A DNA stretch of 64,000 bases, taken from positions 2,879,547 to 2,943,546 of the forward strand of contig QRDG01000527.1 in assembly GCA_012064385.1 (NCBI GenBank), given 5' to 3'. Origin of the DNA: Puccinellia tenuiflora (taxonomy: Eukaryota > Streptophyta > Magnoliopsida > Poales > Poaceae). Below, in pieces: positions 23,153 through 33,931 of the stretch. Made by a program: the position numbers and the translations under genes. Within the stretch, counting starts at the first letter, position 1. Each line of letters opens with the position of its first letter. The notes below the pieces were generated by a model. That model saw only the letters and a program-made list of their open reading frames with translations, did not search any database and was not told the origin of the DNA.

Positions 23153-23882
23153 ATGGATTTTGTAATTCGTACTCACCCTTATGTCGCTACAGACCACCTA
23201 TTTGTCAAACTTTGTGAACTCATGGATTTAAATATTTTGGGAGACCAGCATTTGTATGGGTTGTGGTTAACTAAGTTTGGTTATGTCGACAATTTGCTGA
23301 GAAAACAAACTTGTTCACTACTTCTGTGCAAGGCGAAAAAGGCATGGCGCCTTGGCCGAAGGCGTCGTGGTCCTCAGCATGGCGCCCTAGCCCGGGGCGC
23401 CATGATGTCGACATCCGGAGACTCTGGTCTAACTCCGGATGTACTCCGGCACCTAACAGAGACCAACCGGAGTTAGCCCCGGAGGCCAGTAGCATGGCGC
23501 CTTTAAGCAGGGCGTCGTGTTCGAACACATGGCGCCTTTGGGCAGGGCGCCATGATACTGGCCTCCGGGGCTACCTCCGGGTTGGTCTCTGTTAGGTGCC
23601 GGAGTACATCCGGAGTTAGAGCAGAGTCTCCGGATGTCGACATGCATGGCGCCCGGGCTAGGGCGCCATGCTGAGGACCACGACGCCTTCGGCCAAGGCG
23701 CCATAGCCTTTTTCTCCTTGCACAGAAGTAGTGAACAAGTTTGTTTTCTCAGCAAATTGTCGACATAACCAAACTTAGTTAACCACAACCCATACAAATG
23801 ATGGTCTCCCAAAATATTTAAATCCATGACATTAGAAAGTTTGAAAAGCCACATAAGGTTGAGTACGAATTACAAAATCCAT
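23153..23882. repeat. Central 730-bp inverted repeat of the MULE
   Basis: Arms of about 360 bp (23153-23522 and 23523-23882) meet at TGTTCGAACA. They share long near-identical blocks, for example GTCGACAATTTGCTGAG on the left and its complement near 23755 on the right. Six copies of the 25-bp palindrome lie inside (starting 23344, 23379, 23494, 23529, 23646 and 23680). The hairpin sits exactly where the rightward and leftward genes converge, so read-through from either side would give hairpin RNA. Confidence 0.9.
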
Positions 23883-23966
23883 GAGTTTCACAATTTCGTT
23901 AAGCCATAAGGGCTAGTTCCGATTACAAGTTCACGACAACATCATTGCTAGTTCCAATTACGAAAT

Positions 23967-24428
23967 CTATTGAGTCGAACGGGGATATTTGCCCTTACGC
24001 TTGAACGAGTCCTGTTCACCTTCTTCTTCCTCTCTTGCACGGCTAGACCCCTCACGCTTAGTCACATCCCATGCAAGCCGAGCCTCATGAAGCACCTTCT
24101 TCTCAAATTCCCGCTCCTCCCTCTCTCTCCTTTCTTTTTCCACAAGTTGTGCCTTCCGCCAGTTCTCCTCGAAGACCTGTTGAGCTAGTTCCCTCGCTGC
24201 CTTGGCTTTAGCAACAAGCCGTTTTTCCCTCTCAACAACCTCTATCCTTCCTTTGTAGTAGGCATCTATCCTAGCAAGACGAGCCTCTTCTTTCCTCCTC
24301 GCTTCTTCGGCTGCTTCCTTCTCCCTAACCTTCCTCGCAGCTTCCTTCCACCATCCCGGCCTCTCGCCTTCATCGTCCCTATCCTCATCCCACTTCCTTG
24401 TTGGCTTGTTGGGCTGAGACGCGGCCAT
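23967..24428 (-). CDS. Coiled-coil, charged protein downstream of the MULE transposase
   Basis: A 153-codon frame starting MAASQPNKP, rich in Glu, Lys, Arg and Ala over almost its full length, which predicts a long helix or coiled coil. A splice acceptor (TTATAG) lies directly before the ATG, and a donor (AGTAAG|GTAAAG near 24526) lies just after the transposase stop. The ORF therefore probably sits in a 3' exon of the transposase transcript, or is a separately translated unit. It could be a DNA-binding accessory or dimerisation partner; no family recognised. Confidence 0.5.
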   Translation of the reverse strand: MAASQPNKPTRKWDEDRDDEGERPGWWKEAARKVREKEAAEEARRKEEARLARIDAYYKGRIEVVEREKRLVAKAKAARELAQQVFEENWRKAQLVEKERREREEREFEKKVLHEARLAWDVTKREGSSRAREEEEGEQDSFKRKGKYPRSTQ

Positions 24429-24541
24429 GTCTATAACAATTGACAAGGTTTATGTTAGTACAACAAATGTAATAATGTATGACATAATTAACAATAGTGT
24501 AGTACGAAATAAATAATTTCTTTACCTTACTGAGTGTACTT

Positions 24542-27500
24542 TCAAACTCTACCTCTACCTCTACCTCTATTAGGAGAAATTCCTAGTAAAAAACGGAAAC
24601 CACGCCGTCCTCCACCGCCACCACCATGATGATATCCTCCATGTCCTTCACCTCCGCCGCCACCACCACTACCGGCATGATCATATCCTCCATGTGCTTG
24701 ACCACCACTATGACCATCATTTGCGTGTCCACCACCACCATTATGTGAACCACGCCTACCACCATTATTTGAACCATGCCTACCACCATCATTTGACCCA
24801 CCACGACCATGACTTGCACTTCCACTGCGACCATGGCCTGAATTCCCACCTTGTTGATGTGTGCTTGAGCCACGAGCATGGCTTCCACCATCGTCATGGT
24901 TTGCACCAGGTTGTTCACTTGTACTTCCACCACGACTATGGCTTCTATGTCGTCGACTTGTACTTCCACCACCTTGACGACTACTTCCAGCAATATCTCC
25001 CCTTGATTTTTTTCTTGTACTCCCTTGTTCATGACTTGTACTTGCACTGAATTCATGTTGGCTTGTTCGAGGCTCTTGAAAATGGTAGTTGCCCCATTCA
25101 TGAAAACCACCATCCCAATCGTCCATGTCACCTCTAAAGCGCTTCGTATGACGTCTTCCTAGTTTTGTGACCTTCGTATCTGGATCAGGGTAAAGTGCCG
25201 GTCCGTCATATTCTGGCCAAACTGATTGGTCTAGGAAGGGTTCGAACCTTCCGGACCATGTGGCGTGAACTGTTCTAATTGCATACTCATCCAACCTAAT
25301 ATTGTCTGAAAATTCATAACCCACACGTCTTACGCGTCCTGCCGCCATAAGGTGTGAACATGGGAGATGGTACACTGTTGGTCTCGCACATGAACACTCG
25401 CCTGCCCTTAGGTGAACCTTGAAGGACCCTCCTCCGAACTGCACACCCCCTTGGGTGATCCCCCCGGGTTCGTTGACCTGATATATCAAATCCGTACTAT
25501 TGAATTCTTCCACAACTTGCGTGTCTGCCTTTCTAGTCTGATATTCAATCCAATCGTCAAACTTTGGTGCATATTTGTACACGTATGCTTGATCGTCGGC
25601 TGGCGACATTTGCTCAGCCGATACTTGACTATATTTCAGAAAGTACGCATTCAATTTCGTGAAGGTATATTCGACGATTGCAGTAACTGGCAATGCACGC
25701 ACACCCTTTATCACATTGTTAAAACATTCGGCCATATTGCTTGTCATCGCCCCGTACCTCCTGCCTTGATAGTCATAAGCCCGTGCCCACTTATTCCTTT
25801 CCTCGAAGTTCCTATTAAGAAACTCTTTACCTCCAATGGATGCAAGACTGAAGATCTTGTCATACAATTTCTTGAAATGACGATGTGTGAACGCGAGACA
25901 ACAATCCTGAAGCTCGTCAGCTAACTCCTTACTTGCACATGCCCTATAGAAGTTAGAGACGAAATGACGCATACACCACCGATGGTGCACACGACCATAT
26001 CCCGGAATAGAAATATCCACCGCGTTTAGTATCCCTTGGTGTCGATCCGATATGATGCAGACCTCTCTTCCCGGTCCAACTACCTTCGTTCTCACTAGGC
26101 GAAGGAACCACTCCCAATTTACATTGTTTTCCGCTGACACCAAAGCGAATGCCATAGGTACCAATCTGTTGCCACCGTCATGCGCTATGGCGACCAACAT
26201 TGTGCCCCTGAACTTGCCGGTCAGAAAAGTTCCATCGACGGCCATTACCGGCCTACAATGTTTAAAAGCCTTTATGGACACACCAAATGCCCAAAATGCG
26301 CGTCCAAATACATGTACTTCTTCACCGTTGTGCTTTGTAACTTTATTGTCCATGGGCTCAACCACATAGACCATATCCGGGTTTGTAGCCTTCATCGCAC
26401 CCAAAACAAGAGGGAGCCGGTTGTATGATTCTTCCCAATCACCATACAATATTTTGAAGGCGGCTTGCTTGGCCTTCCATGCCTTGCCGTACTGCACTGT
26501 GTAGCCGTAAAGCCCGTGGACATAACTGATGACGCTCTTAATTGGGCATGTCGGTAAGATCTTTATGGTATGGGTAATTTGATGGCCTATAAACTCGGAG
26601 GTCAATTGACGGTGATCATTCTTAGCGTTCGCCTTGTCTACATTCTTGGGACGACATCTGTGTGTGAGAACACTATTGGTAAGCTTCCATTGAGGTCCCC
26701 CTTTCCCATCTTTCACAGGTCCACCTTTCAAAGGTCTTGCACGGACAATCCACGGACAGTTGTTGAAGTCCTCACATCTGACCGTGTAACGCACACTCTC
26801 GTTTGAGTGCCTCACAACAAATGGTCGATGATGCTTCACCGCGTAGTCCTTAAGCCAGTTTTGAAGTTCTTCCAAATTCTGGAAAATGGTTCCTTTCCCA
26901 ACCCCATGGCTGTCTAGATTGGTTTCTTTCTTGGAATATGGCCTTGGACCTAGAATATCACTTGTGCCACCATCCACAATTGCCTTATCTGCAAGACTTA
27001 CATCAGCAAACAATGAAGTCCGGTGATCCCGACCAAATGCCCGCATAAAAGCTCTTGCTTCCTTAGCCGTCAGTCCATCCTCATCTATTTCTTCCTCTGG
27101 GCCTTCGTCCTCCGAGTCAATTGCGTATGATCGGGCATATGGGGTGTCATGATCCATGTTCGATTCGTAGCAATTAGCTTCCACATCTCCAACATCATGG
27201 TTATGGAGATAAGCTTCCGTTTCATGACCCTGACCATCATCTCCCGTATATTCGTCATCATCGGACTCATCACCCTCCATGGATGCTTGATGACAGTCAT
27301 AATGGTTATTGAAGACCGGGCTCATAGGTTGGGTCATTGGGGGTTGGCTCATTCTTGTGTCATACTCTTCAGGCTCCGGATCTACACGTGCCTCATCGTG
27401 TCGACCCGGGATACTAGTATCACTTGCGGATGCTTGCTGATTCAAGTCAATGTGTCCTCGATCACGAACCTTCCTTCTGGCAAATAACTCAAGAGATTTG

Positions 27501-27790
27501 TCTTGTGAGTTCAAAACAACCTCCTTGTATGCTTGCCATCGATTTTCGTTGTCCAGAGGCATCATTTTCCACCGAATGTAATGATCAAACCCAACATTAT
27601 ATCTTCCTTTCAATTCAACTACATCACTCTTCTCCATCCAATTCAACTCAATTCGGACCTTCTCCATAACATCGACAAAGCTAGGACTACTCTCAAACAC
27701 CATCACTATCTCCTCCGGATCGACATAATCAACATCTCCTTTCATAAAAGCCGCGAAGTCCACATGATGAACATTCACGATTCTCGACAT
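24542..27790 (-). CDS. MULE transposase, 1082 aa
   Basis: An uninterrupted frame. An acidic N-terminal region (to about residue 270) is followed by a MuDR-type N-terminal DNA-binding module (about 300-400: FQNLEELQNWLKDYAV, then a Cys/His segment near CEDFNNCPW). The MULE transposase domain (about 480-620) has AVDGTFL with the first catalytic Asp near residue 515 and CIISDRHQG with the second near 580. A SWIM zinc finger (CSC, then HLPCSH) is near 800-820. The last 150 residues are an unusual Gly/His/Ser/Asn-rich low-complexity tail. A splice acceptor (ATTAG) lies immediately before the ATG with a leader intron to about 28125. It should cut and paste this element in the nucleus by binding the terminal repeats. 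Confidence 0.92.
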   Translation of the reverse strand: MSRIVNVHHVDFAAFMKGDVDYVDPEEIVMVFESSPSFVDVMEKVRIELNWMEKSDVVELKGRYNVGFDHYIRWKMMPLDNENRWQAYKEVVLNSQDKSLELFARRKVRDRGHIDLNQQASASDTSIPGRHDEARVDPEPEEYDTRMSQPPMTQPMSPVFNNHYDCHQASMEGDESDDDEYTGDDGQGHETEAYLHNHDVGDVEANCYESNMDHDTPYARSYAIDSEDEGPEEEIDEDGLTAKEARAFMRAFGRDHRTSLFADVSLADKAIVDGGTSDILGPRPYSKKETNLDSHGVGKGTIFQNLEELQNWLKDYAVKHHRPFVVRHSNESVRYTVRCEDFNNCPWIVRARPLKGGPVKDGKGGPQWKLTNSVLTHRCRPKNVDKANAKNDHRQLTSEFIGHQITHTIKILPTCPIKSVISYVHGLYGYTVQYGKAWKAKQAAFKILYGDWEESYNRLPLVLGAMKATNPDMVYVVEPMDNKVTKHNGEEVHVFGRAFWAFGVSIKAFKHCRPVMAVDGTFLTGKFRGTMLVAIAHDGGNRLVPMAFALVSAENNVNWEWFLRLVRTKVVGPGREVCIISDRHQGILNAVDISIPGYGRVHHRWCMRHFVSNFYRACASKELADELQDCCLAFTHRHFKKLYDKIFSLASIGGKEFLNRNFEERNKWARAYDYQGRRYGAMTSNMAECFNNVIKGVRALPVTAIVEYTFTKLNAYFLKYSQVSAEQMSPADDQAYVYKYAPKFDDWIEYQTRKADTQVVEEFNSTDLIYQVNEPGGITQGGVQFGGGSFKVHLRAGECSCARPTVYHLPCSHLMAAGRVRRVGYEFSDNIRLDEYAIRTVHATWSGRFEPFLDQSVWPEYDGPALYPDPDTKVTKLGRRHTKRFRGDMDDWDGGFHEWGNYHFQEPRTSQHEFSASTSHEQGSTRKKSRGDIAGSSRQGGGSTSRRHRSHSRGGSTSEQPGANHDDGGSHARGSSTHQQGGNSGHGRSGSASHGRGGSNDGGRHGSNNGGRRGSHNGGGGHANDGHSGGQAHGGYDHAGSGGGGGGEGHGGYHHGGGGGGRRGFRFLLGISPNRGRGRGRV

Positions 27791-27837
27791 CTAATAATAC
27801 AAAACAATAAAAAATATCCATCACAACCAAATACCAA

Positions 27838-27975
27838 ACCATACCATACTAATCTAGGGTTGCAAATTTCTAGGGTTAGGGTTTGGGTCAACCAAATCCC
27901 TCACCATACCATACTAATCTACGGTTACAAATTTATAGGGTTAGGGTTTGGGTGAACCAAATCCCTCACCATACC
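27838..27975 (+). repeat. Two-copy tandem repeat in the transposase leader intron
   Basis: A unit of about 68 bp with CCATACCATACTAATCTA and GGGTTAGGGTTTGGGT occurs twice, with the start of a third. Lies within the 5' leader intron of the minus-strand transposase gene. Confidence 0.7.
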
Positions 27976-28276
27976 ATACAAATACTTAATCCTACACTTC
28001 CATAACAAACATATAAGGTCAAGGAAAAACAAAATCTACACAACTTAGGGTTTCCAAATAGATGCAAAAACAACCAAATGTCAAGATTTAAATTGGACAA
28101 AAACGAGAAGAACGGAGGAGATTACCTTGGAGGATCAAAGGGAAACGAAATCCACGGAGAAAACCCTCCGATTTGGAGGGCAATAGCTAGGGCGACGGGT
28201 GGGTATGGCTCTTCTTCGAGCTGGGAGAGTGGAAATGGGTGGGGATAGCCTCCACAGGGCCGCTGCGGCGGCTGAT

Positions 28277-28527
28277 AACCCTAAGTGGCATGGCGCCTTG
28301 GGCTGGGGCGCCATGGTAGTTAGTATGGCGCCTTGCCCTGGGGCGTCATGGAACTCAGCTGGGGCTGACGTGGCCAGTCCATGGCGCCTTTGACCAAGGC
28401 GTCATGCTTCTTGGTATGGCGCCCTAGGGCCGGGCGCCATGAAAAAGGGTCAAATCTGAAATTATTTTGAATTTCGGTCCATTTCGTGAAATCTTTTCGA
28501 AAAAGGGTCAAATATGGTAAATTTTCC
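28277..28527 (-). repeat. Right terminal inverted repeat of the MULE with four palindromes
   Basis: Palindromes at 28290-28314, 28325-28349, 28381-28405 and 28416-28440. Order and variant pattern mirror the left terminus; the spacer TTTGACCAA is the exact complement of the matching left copy. Between the outer and inner copies lies TGACGTGGCCAGTCC, also mirrored on the left. Confidence 0.9.
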
Positions 28528-28536
28528 AAAAACAAC

Positions 28537-29325
28537 ACTGGCTCCAGAAAAATGCACGACTCGTCACGTTTTCCGTGAGTACGTTCGTTTCCCATTACAG
28601 CGTTGCAAATACCAACCAGAGGAGCTGGCCTCACGCGGTGGGATGGTAAATCTGTAGCGGAACCTTCAGATTTGTCCGGCACCTCTCAAATTGTATCCGC
28701 TTTGGATAGGATGAGAGGATCTCCACGAGGTCGTAAAAGGCCGTAAATCTCATTTGGGGCGCCGGACCGAAAAACATGCCACACCAGGGCTCGCAAAGAC
28801 TTTGTTCGGACTAAAATCTGTCCGGCATCGCGGACAGGGCCTCCAACTTTGGGGCTGCCTTCGCGGTGCTGGACATTGTCCGGCCCGAGCCTCCGACAGA
28901 TATGGCCCGCCCGTCATACACACAAATGAACCGGCGAGTCGCAGACACGTGGCAGTGTTCAGCGATGCAGGCGCCGCATCGTTTCAGAGGCGAGTCATCG
29001 CATCGTTGCACGGGCCGTAAGGCGGCGCATCATTTCAGTGGCTAGGTGGGTGGCGCAGTGAAGCGTCGCCTCGATGAAGCGTCGCAGAGCCCACGCGGCG
29101 GTATGCATGCCGTCTTGGCGTTAATGGTGACGACATCTCCACTCCTTCAACCTGCTTTAAAAAGCCACCACCGGCTCTCTCGACTCACACACTCCACCAC
29201 CGCCCCTCTTCCTTTCCTTGCAGTCGCACAGCTACGATGCACCGCCGTGGACTAGGTTACCAGCCCATGGAGAAGGACCACGAGCGGCGTCGGCGCCTTG
29301 ACGCAATATCATTGGTGCGCTGCCA
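28537..29325. other. Decayed repetitive DNA upstream of a transposon-type ORF
   Basis: Contains repeated words such as GTCCGGCAC and CGGACAGGGCCTCCAACTTTGG that recur near 30165-30190, 30555-30600 and 30820-30860. One old unidentified transposon probably spans 28.6-31.9 kb. A TTTAAAAAGC motif near 29155 could be the TATA box of the next ORF. Confidence 0.4.
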
Positions 29326-29775
29326 ATGCTTGCGGCGGCTAGGGCTATGGCACCGCCACCACCACCCCCTCCGCCTCCTCCACCCCCGCAGGCCGACGAC
29401 CGTCGTTCACTGACGGTGGAGGAGGCGGAGCAGCTCGTGCGCGACTACCTCCCTCTGCCCGCCGACCGTAGCCTGCCGGACGGCTGGCTAGTCAACCTGG
29501 ACAACGTCCCGGTTACGCCGCCCCTAACCGGGAAGGCGAGGCTGGAATACATCCAGTCGATGTGGCAGGAAGACGTCGCCGGCACGGTGACGTAGGAGGA
29601 GCGGAGCCATGTGCCTCCGTTCAACGCGTCGGCGGCGTACTGGGACGCCATTGTGAGGTCCGAGCACGCCTGCCGCCTCCACAGCTACCGCACCGACAAC
29701 GACGAGCCGCCCGAGCCGGTGTCCGACGAGGAGGAGCCAGCTCTTCCTCCGCCACCAAGCTACGCTGACCATTGA
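29326..29775 (+). pseudogene. Degenerate transposon-associated ORF
   Basis: The frame runs from about 29326 with a poly-Pro stretch, then a segment with EEAEQLVRDYLPLP and LPDGWLVN. It hits a stop at 29593 and continues in the same frame to a stop at 29773 with an acidic, Pro-rich end. This build (short helical start, LP-DGW motif, acidic tail) is seen in many uncharacterised ORFs borne by Triticeae transposons. I cannot assign an element class or a function. Confidence 0.4.
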
Positions 29776-31029
29776 TATCGAGACCCTACCAGACAAAGAC
29801 TTTCAGGATTCTGGTCAAGCAGTGGTTTCTTCACATGCTACGTCGATCCTTGATATCAACGTAGCCCGAAACGGCCTCTTGACCAGGTCTATAAGAAGTA
29901 ACTCGATCAGTGCCGGCGAGGATGGCCCCGAGCAGAGATACATTCTGCCTGGACTCCTCCGCGGTCGACATATGTGAGGAAAGTCTCGGAGTCTGGCGGT
30001 CGAATTAGATTTAGTGTTTAAATTTAAAAAAAGTTGTATCGAATTCAAATCAAATTGCATCGAACTTTCTATTTGAATCGAATGAATTTATTGCAATATT
30101 AATTTTTTTTGCTTGAGGTCCGACCATTTAGGGGGTGCCGGTGTGGAAGGAAAAAAAGAGCGCCGGACAAGTATCCGGCACCCTCCAATTGGGGCTCCAA
30201 TGGAGGTGTGCCGGATACAATTTAGGCGCTCCCCGTGGAGATGCTCTGGTATCATATCAGACATCTTTCCGGCACATTTCGACATCTAGCCATAGAAAAT
30301 CCTTTAAATGGATCGTTCGAGAGTGGGCAGGTCATTCAATTCACATAGTTATAATAGTAAAAAAATATTACACACGAATCTCATGAGTGGATCGCTTAAA
30401 AATGGGCAGCCCAGATCCACTCTCTGTGCACACTCTAGCGCATAAAAAATATCACACCGACCGGCGTGGTTAGATACAGAAAATCCCGCCAGTGTATCGC
30501 TCGTCTGCCTCCAGCGCGCGTTAGAGTGTGTAACATGTGGGCCAGCCCCGAGAGCTCGTCCGGATGTTTTCCAGCACCCCGAGTGAGCCTCCAAACTTGG
30601 GGTGGCTCGGGGTAGCGAATAGAAATTGGGTCGAACCGAACCGTTGGGGTGCCGATGTGGCTATTTTTGTATCCGACACACCAATGGTCCTTCGGGCGTG
30701 TTTTGGGGAGCCATGAAGATGCACTAATAGCATGTCGCCATGCGGTAAGAACATTGGTGTGTCGAACATGAAAATTGGAAACAATATGGCACCCCCTAAA
30801 GCTCCCATCTGGCCCAAATCTTGTCCGGCACCGTCGAGCGGGCCTCTAACTTTGGGAGCCAGCTCGGCGATGCCGAACAGCGTCCACACCACACCTCTGA
30901 TAGGCAGGGCCCGCATGTCATCGACACAGAGCGGCGGTTTCTTCCCCGACTTAATGAAGTCGTGCACGAGGCCGAGACGTACGCGTAAATGGCGCCGCTT
31001 CCCCAAGCGACGAAGGGAGGCGGCGAATC
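29776..31029. other. Repetitive intergenic DNA
   Basis: Two related stretches of about 40 bp (near 30310 and 30390: GGATCG, then GGGCAG) and several copies of TCCGGCAC words. No gene supported. Confidence 0.35.
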
Positions 31030-31925
31030 ATGCAGTCGACAACGGCAACGATGCGACGGGATGGGAACGCACCGCCATCCCAAGCGCCAGTGCCGTCATT
31101 TCCCGTAAGTGAGGAGGCGTTCCAACACACCATCCTCGCGCAGCGGGACACGATGACGGAGGCGGAGTGCAATCTTCTGGAGAACCAATTCGCGAACTGG
31201 AGGCCTGGGGCGAAGCGCGACGACCTGCGGGATGCGTACGATGACAGGTTCAGGCCGACGCAATACAACTCGGCCGCTGCCACTACTGGTTGGAGACCAC
31301 CGGCCACACGGTGGCCACACCTTCATGGGCAGCGCGACCCCGGTCAGGCTTATGCCTGTCTTCGCGCCGCCTCCGCGACCGAAGCGGCAGCGTCATGGCG
31401 GCTGCTTCACCTAGTTTGGTCGTGGCAGCGGTGGGAGTTGCAGCGGCAGCAGAGGAGGAGGTCGTGGCAGCAGAGACGGCGGGGTGGTGATCCGCGATGT
31501 CCAGCATCGCCGATCGCCACCACGCGGTCGTCTGCACCTCCGCCGCCGCCAGGACATGCCGATGCAGGAGGTGAATGAGGATCCGGAGGACGTGAAGCTG
31601 CCGATGACGCAATTCCGACGGGCTTCGTCATGCCTTCGCCATTCCAGGACGAGGCGCAAGACGACGACTTCCCCGGCATGAGCTGGGCTCTGGTGGAGTC
31701 GGCAACGAAGATTGAGAAGGAGTGCCCGGGCTCCTGGAGACCTCGCAGCATCGGTGCAGATGGCCTCGGCCTCCACCTCCGTCGGCGCATCCTCCATGCG
31801 CCGGGACGACACCTCCACCTCCCGTGCACCTCGAGACGGTGGCTCCCACTCCCGTGTCGGCTCCTCCTCCATCCTTGTCATACTCGACAACAACTATAGC
31901 GACAGGAGTTTCAACTGGTCCGACT
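31030..31925 (+). pseudogene. Second degenerate transposon-type ORF
   Basis: Starts with about 70 codons of plausible protein (MQSTTATMRRDG, then a helical segment with FANWRPGAKRDDL), after which coding potential breaks into several frames rich in Ala, Arg and Pro. Upstream sequence (30800-30870) shares words with the upstream region of the ORF at 29326, so both may belong to one decayed element. No domain recognised. Confidence 0.35.
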
Positions 31926-33492
31926 AGGATTAGGGTTAGGCTTCGGTTTAGATGAATGTTTATTCAAATCTTGTAAAATATAATAAATTTTGAAGGACAA
32001 ATTAAACCTTTTGATGTTTTGATTTTTTTATTTAAATGTGCCGATGTGTATGGTAAAAAAAATGTGTGGGACAAGTATTTGTTACATGCGATAGCAAAAC
32101 AACGATGAAATTAAACAAGATCAACCAATAGCGGGAGTCAGCCAGCAATAATTCACTATTTCGAATGAGGTTACAAACACGCCGAGATTTACAATACGTG
32201 ACTTGTCCCATACGACGGTTTACAAAAAGTATTTATAGTGGTCCTAACCTAATAAGTCGGTAACAAGTGAACCCTAATCCAACTCAGTAACAACTCGTAC
32301 CGTACTTGCTTTAAACTTTTCGATCGAGCTCATCTCGCCAAGTCGCTATCCATCGGTCGGACTCCATCTGCTGCTGCATGCATGCGTACAGTACCGCAGT
32401 ACCCAGGCGGCAGGCACAGCTTAGCCGCACTCCGATGCCCTCGATGCATGATCTATCTAGGCTTAGCTACATAGGATTCGCATGCAGATCCTGCACATAC
32501 CAACATACGCTCGTCCCTACGTGCTGTGGGAGTGGGACGATCGGAATTATTCGGGCGGCGGTCACGGGAACCGTCTGATTGATGGAGTACGTAGCGTACG
32601 CGTGCAATACGTGTGCGACAGTCAGTCATATGCATGCATGCTAGGCTGCTAGCCCACGGGGAGCTTGCCGTTTTACCGGTGTACGTACGTGTGATATTGG
32701 TCTGCTCACTGGGTGTACCGCGATTCTGGATTTAGTTAAAATCAAATTCTATAAAGTTTATCAAAATATGCAGGAAAAAATGTCAACACCTACAATTCAA
32801 ATTTTCATACTATCATTAAAATTACCATTAGACACCATTTTCATATTAGCGCATTTGATATTATACAATTGATATTTTTTGATATATACTCGGTCTAACT
32901 TTTAACCGTTTGACTTTAAAATAGCACAGAACGCTATGTAAATAAAATAGCGTGTTTGTATTCATGCATGTTACTTCTGTGCCTTTTGGCTCCATAGCGG
33001 GTTCTTATTTACTCTCCATGCTAAGTAGGCTGGCTTATTTGAAAAGAATTTACCGTTTTTGCTCAAGTGTAGTTTGCACCGGAAGGCTCGCTAAATAGAG
33101 TGGTGTTTTTGACAACATGAATATGCATGTCAGTCAGGGTGATTTTTTTTCAAACTTAACCGTTTTGGCTCCGGCTATACAGAACAGGTTATGGCTTGTG
33201 TGTAATGGGGAGTGCTGAGCGTCCCCCGGGGGATTTGGGGAAAAAACTCCCTTGCCTCCCCTGTTTGACACGTGTCTCGTAGCCCTTCCGGTCGGGACCA
33301 CTAATTGCATCTCTGCCCACAGAACTAGAGAGGCACGAAAAAATTCCCCACTTTCGTCACCACAACACCACCGCACCACATCCGTAGGTAGAAAAAAGAT
33401 GGCCAGGCTGTTGGGTGCAGATCGTCGCCGGAGCCACGGACGGCGGGCGTCGCCGGAGAACTCACCGCAGCGTCGTCAAAGAACCATGTCGC
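31926..33492. other. No gene recognised; left flank of a CACTA element
   Basis: AT-rich, with a GC-richer patch at 32330-32700. No transposon ends or supported genes. Confidence 0.4.
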
Positions 33493-33931
33493 CACTACAA
33501 GAAATATGTCAACTAGTGACCTTCTGTCAGTGACCCTGAAAAAATTGGTCATAGATCTGTGACCATTTTGAACCACTTGGTCATAAGCTGTTTTGTAGGG
33601 TCTAAACCCGAAAACATAATGACCAATTTGGTGAGAAAGGTCACAGTCTAATTGCATGAATTGGTCATAACGTAAACAGCACTAGCCTACGACCTTTTTG
33701 CTAGCCGATTACGACCAATTTAAATGGTCATTCGTATTAGTTGACAACCAACTCAGCAATTTTGTCTACGTGTCATTTTTTTTGCTTACGTGGCACTACT
33801 CAGCGATTGTTTTGATTCACTAACTGGTAGGACCCCATTGACATGTTGACTTGTTGACTTATCTGAACGATGGGACTAGAAGCCATAAATGACATGTGGG
33901 TCCTGCACTGTCGTGGTGGTGCACAAACAGA

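Larger units (their letters stand above)
17363..28527. mobile_element. Complete-looking Mutator-like element (MULE), 11.2 kb
   Basis: The ends are 251-bp imperfect terminal inverted repeats flanked by a perfect 9-bp direct repeat, AAAAACAAC (17354-17362 and 28528-28536); 9 bp is the MULE hallmark. Order inside: left terminus, plant-mobile-domain gene (rightward), a cluster of palindromes, a 453-aa ORF (rightward), a 730-bp inverted repeat, a coiled-coil ORF (leftward), the MULE transposase (leftward), right terminus. The transposase frame is uninterrupted over 1082 codons, so the element could be autonomous or recently so. Seventeen 25-bp palindromes occur in four clusters and nowhere else in the window. 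It lies just upstream of the bHLH gene. Confidence 0.9.

Noticed and set aside
24583..25131. His-rich and Val/Met-rich frames opposite or within the transposase tail
   Set aside because: Shadows of the Gly/His-rich low-complexity end of the transposase gene.
27840..27960. GGGTTAGGGTTT as interstitial telomere sequence
   Set aside because: Only two short runs per unit inside a 68-bp tandem in an intron; no telomere array.
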